A DNA stretch of 5,293 nt, taken from positions 1-5,293 of the forward strand of contig JBBPZZ010000014.1 of the NCBI GenBank assembly GCA_038198445.1, written 5' to 3'. The notes beneath the pieces were generated by a model. It was not told the DNA's origin and did no database searches. It saw only the letters and a program-made list of their open reading frames with translations. Within the stretch, counting starts at the first letter, position 1. Each line of letters opens with the position of its first letter. The stretch is from JACDDK01 sp038198445. Its GTDB lineage: Bacteria; Actinomycetota; Rubrobacteria; Rubrobacterales; Rubrobacteraceae. Below, in pieces: positions 5,028 through 5,293 of this stretch. The position numbers and the translations under genes are program-made.

Positions 5028-5293
5028 CAGCCTGTTGAAAAACGCCCTTGAAACGCCCCTGAATCGTGGTGCGCGCTAGAGCAGAAAGGCAAGCCTCAGT
5101 AACATGAGCATCCCTCGTATCTATCGAAGGAGGATGCGTCACCATGATGGGTACCAAGATCCGTGAGTTCGCTCCATTGCCTAACCTCTCCCTCGAAGAA
5201 CTCGTCCCCGAAGATAACTTCTATCGCCGACTGGAGCAGCGGCTCGACCTCTCGTTTGTTAGGGAGTTGGTTGAGGATCTCTACGCCGCCTCT
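5028..5293 (+). mobile_element. Left part of a second IS1182-type insertion sequence (partial)
   Basis: The boundary is set by the end of transposase homology on the minus strand and by CAGCCTGTTGAAAAACGCC at 5028-5046. This looks like the terminal repeats of many IS5/IS1182 elements (their other end reads TTTTTCAACAGGCTG). A leader of about 100 bases follows, then the transposase gene at 5144. The element continues past the right edge, so its right repeat and target duplication cannot be checked. Confidence 0.65.
5144..5293 (+). CDS. IS1182-type transposase, N-terminal end (partial)
   Basis: Fifty codons are open to the window edge: MMGTKIREFAPLPNLSLEEL, VPEDNFYRRLEQRLDLSFVR, ELVEDLYAAS. 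The LVPEDxFYRRLExxLDLSFVRxLVxDLY pattern is the standard N-terminus of IS1182-type (DUF772) transposases. A strong ribosome binding site AAGGAGG at 5127-5133 supports the ATG at 5144; a second ATG follows directly. The first 50 residues show no decay, unlike the related copy at 141-711 (RRLEERLDLSFVRDMV), so this may be a live element. The catalytic residues are outside the window. Confidence 0.9.
   Translation, partial: MMGTKIREFAPLPNLSLEELVPEDNFYRRLEQRLDLSFVRELVEDLYAAS

Noticed and set aside
4334..5092. A 252-codon minus-strand frame as a single gene
   Set aside because: Only the section at about 4698-5027 is transposase. The start lies inside another element's leader, and beyond 4697 the better protein reading is in a different frame.
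141..5293. A composite transposon bounded by two IS1182-type copies in opposite orientation
   Set aside because: The left copy is truncated at its N-terminus, frameshifted and clearly diverged from the right one where they overlap (RRLEERLDLSFVRDMV against RRLEQRLDLSFVRELV). Its terminal repeat is gone, so the two cannot act as a pair.
1..5293. CRISPR array, tRNA, rRNA, attachment site or replication origin
   Set aside because: No regularly spaced repeats, cloverleaf-like sequence, rRNA motifs or iteron clusters were seen on either strand.

Overview
The window looks like an accessory, decaying stretch of chromosome or plasmid from a high-GC actinobacterium. The protein fragments most resemble what I know from Rubrobacter and its relatives: PRC-barrel plus DUF2382 stress proteins, AI-2E-family permeases, and IS3 and IS1182 transposases. 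That assignment is an inference from family resemblance; there is no rRNA or other marker here.

I see only one intact gene, at 2805-3998 (+). It encodes a 397-residue PRC-barrel/DUF2382 protein with its own ribosome binding site and a 5' region of about 290 bases. Almost everything else is a mosaic of truncated pieces joined end to end.

Left block (1-1808): the 3' end of an IS3-type orfB and its terminal repeat (+); the N-terminal half of an IS1182-type transposase into which that IS3 element has inserted (-); the central part of an AI-2E/PerM-like permease (+); and the C-terminal part of an integrase-core transposase with three frameshifts (+).

Middle block (1809-2804): a short GC-rich stretch with no gene; a small TPR-like protein remnant with an internal deletion (-); the last 37 codons of an EAL-domain protein (+); the last codons and terminal repeat of a second IS3 element (+); then the leader of the intact gene, which may carry a short coiled-coil remnant (-).

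Right block (3999-5293): a probable IS110-type fragment (-); an IS3 orfA/orfB junction fragment (-); a short C-terminal fragment of an unrecognised conserved protein with an in-frame stop (-); the C-terminal part of an IS1182-type transposase (-); and, interrupting it, the left end and first 50 codons of an apparently healthy second IS1182-type element (+) that runs off the window.

The pieces do not form a pathway. The layout records repeated insertion, deletion and insertion-into-insertion around one retained gene. I found no rRNA, tRNA, CRISPR array or convincing new defence or biosynthetic system. The long open frames at 665-1993 (+), 3435-4172 (-) and 4334-5092 (-) are composites or antisense shadows and should not be annotated as genes.
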